A DNA stretch of 64,000 bases from Basidiobolus meristosporus CBS 931.73 (lineage: Eukaryota; Basidiobolomycota; Basidiobolomycetes; Basidiobolales; Basidiobolaceae), in NCBI GenBank assembly GCA_002104905.1, contig MCFE01000245.1, forward strand, positions 1-64,000, written 5' to 3'. The notes beneath the pieces are model-generated. The model ran no database searches. It was given only the letters and a program-made list of their open reading frames with translations, and was not told the origin of the DNA. The position numbers and the translations under genes are program-made. This document shows positions 62,390-64,000 of this stretch, piece by piece (position 1 is the first letter of the stretch; each line of letters begins with the position of its first letter).

Positions 62390-63670
62390 TTAAGCATTTT
62401 GTTTATATTTGTGATATCCAAGGTCATCATCAACATCCTTGTACACAACTTCCATAGTTTCAACACCTATATATTCATATTCATCATGACTCAAAATTTT
62501 ATATTTGACATCCACCTCACCTTTCATTACTGATGTCAAGACCTGAGGCCAAGCTTTTCCAGAATCAGCGTTGAGACATTGTCCCTGAGATGCTTTCAAC
62601 GCTTGATTCAATATAGTTAGTCTAACCCATACATATGACAAGCAAGTTGAAGCGGCCTGGTCCTCATGTGTGGTATAACCTACTGCTGATAACCCAGAAG
62701 AATCTAGGAAAATCTCGCTTTCAAAGCTCTAACATCCCCCAAAACTTCCGGTCAAATACCCGAGATGAACACCAGCAAAAGTTGCACCTTTCAGTTCTGT
62801 GACACCCATACCCTCCAATGCTTAGCAACATGCAGCAGAGTCGAAATCCCTTCCGATACTACCCAGATTCCCACCATGGTTACAGCCACTCTGGAATGAT
62901 CCCGGAGCTCAGTGGTTTGTAGAACAAAACCAAGGCGCATCTGGATTGTTGAAAGCCATAGAACATCTGTCAAACACCACTCTGCTGCATTGCGCAGTGT
63001 CGCAGGATTGTAAACTCGTATGTTAGCACCAACCCATCAAGGAATATTGATGGAGGCAGACACGATGCATTACGGATACTAGTTGAGAAGTGGAGGTAGC
63101 AATTGGTATCACACCATTACTACTATTTGTGGCAATCTCATTGTTGATAACAAGGCTTAAAGCTCCAAAACTTGTAATGGATGGTGAGTTGATGAGATGA
63201 TGATAAACGCTTGGCAGGATTCTTAAACTCTTATTATTTCCCAGTTGCATCGGGGTATTGAATGCTAGAAGGAGTAGATTCGTCAATCATGGACAATTAT
63301 GTTAACTCTCGCTCATCAAATATTTTCCTAGTAGCACCAATTTATCCATTCATTTAAGCCGCGTTTATGTTTTATCTTATTTCTGAGCCAACAGGATGAA
63401 GCAAAGTGGATTCCGACTGTTCTTCCAAAGCATGTTATTGCCCAGGATAGCGCAACATACCTGTGGTGACTTATTGAGTTGCTGCGTGTTTGTTACATTC
63501 CCGGTCATATGCCTGATTGCTTTGATATGATGGCGGGAGAATTTCATCACGGATACTCTCCGGTCACAATCAGCCAAGTCTTCATAGCGTAGCATTAGTA
63601 ATGCGGAAAGGTTCAAGAAGATCCAAGCTATTTTGGATACACAACCTGTACTTAAGCCCAGAATATCCAT
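62390..63670 (-). CDS. Putative multi-exon membrane protein, not recognised
   Basis: I do not recognise this. On the minus strand, a set of open segments with plausible splice signals reads: ATG 63670 MDILGLSTGCVSKIAWIFLN-LSALLMLRY ... NTQQLNKSPQ (donor near 63466); a segment beginning FNTPMQLGNNKSLRILPSVY; a segment with EWCLTDVLWLSTIQMRLGFV and VGIWVVSEGISTLLHVAKHW (donor near 62829); and a last segment with TCLSYVWVRLTILNQALKAS ending DDDLGYHKYKQNA at the stop 62390. Several stretches are hydrophobic enough to be membrane helices. Some joins are not resolved, so this may be an intact gene, a degraded one or partly chance. No function is suggested. Confidence 0.35.
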
Positions 63671-64000
63671 AATAATGGAAATCTATGGCTGTAGGCCGCA
63701 TACATCAGGACTGTGCACCTTTTTTGGGTAAACTCTTAATGACTTTTTGCATAGAATAGCGTCTCCCTATAGCGCCATCTACTATTTCCTAGTCTATTAA
63801 CTACGTCTGGACTGGATGCACAAATCAGGCAAAGAGAGGGTTCGCATCGTTGTCTTAATAAATGCCATTAGGAGTGCGCAATGATTGATTGTTCCACTTG
63901 GGCAAACAACAACAGTAAACGTTGATGCTAAGCATAGAGCTCTCCTCAGAACAGCCACTGTCCGCTGCCGATGGACATGCTGATCTGTTCTGGGTAGATC
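63671..64000. other. Window end, no gene recognised
   Basis: About 330 bases with no convincing frame on either strand. Confidence 0.5.

Overview
The window is nuclear DNA from a filamentous or zygomycete-grade fungus. Genes are interrupted by many short GT-AG introns, mostly about 50-130 bases. It carries fungus-typical genes (Kex2-type proteases, TIM54, the complex I NUXM subunit, split NAD-isocitrate dehydrogenase, a CDC50 family subunit) alongside GDP-mannose 4,6-dehydratase, a KDM5-type demethylase that keeps its ARID domain, and a CCDC137-like nucleolar protein. That mix suggests an early-diverging lineage (Mucoromycota or Zoopagomycota, for example something Basidiobolus-like) rather than a yeast. 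This placement is inference. I see no bacterial, viral or CRISPR sequence and recognised no tRNA or rRNA gene.

Layout. 0-13.7 kb: 3' end of GDP-mannose dehydratase, an unnamed fungal protein with a possible histone-like fold and repeated [ILF]-[YE]-[DE]-FL motifs, IDH2, an SLC41/MgtE-type magnesium transporter, a GYF-domain protein and the actin capping protein beta subunit. 14.7-20 kb: four tandem short-chain dehydrogenase genes with the same four intron positions. 20.5-28.1 kb: cytidine deaminase, a BED zinc-finger ORF, a 2.6 kb gene-poor gap, then REX1 exonuclease head-to-head with a CCDC137-like gene. 28.6-34.1 kb: a run of mitochondrial genes (TUF1, adenylate kinase, CBP3, NUXM). 34.6-41.4 kb: CDC50/LEM3, a forkhead factor and a first kexin. 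41.8-52.4 kb: MCM7, MCM2, LUC7 and a KDM5/Jhd2-type demethylase, all on the + strand. 53-62 kb: inositol polyphosphate 5-phosphatase, TIM54, RPL22, a PPR protein and a second, inverted kexin whose prodomain is broken by a +1 frame change. 62.4-63.7 kb: a putative membrane-protein gene that I do not recognise.

Functional themes. Many genes concern mitochondria: IDH2, TUF1, AK, CBP3, NUXM, TIM54, a probable mitochondrial PPR protein, and one dehydrogenase paralogue with a predicted presequence. Two of the six replicative MCM helicase subunits are neighbours. Two nucleolar or rRNA-processing genes share a 327-base divergent promoter. The most unusual observations are the presequence acquired by one tandem dehydrogenase copy, the mosaic identity between two other copies, and the frame disruption in the second kexin.

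Exon boundaries come from reading GT...AG pairs that keep conserved protein sequence in frame. They have not been checked against RNA.
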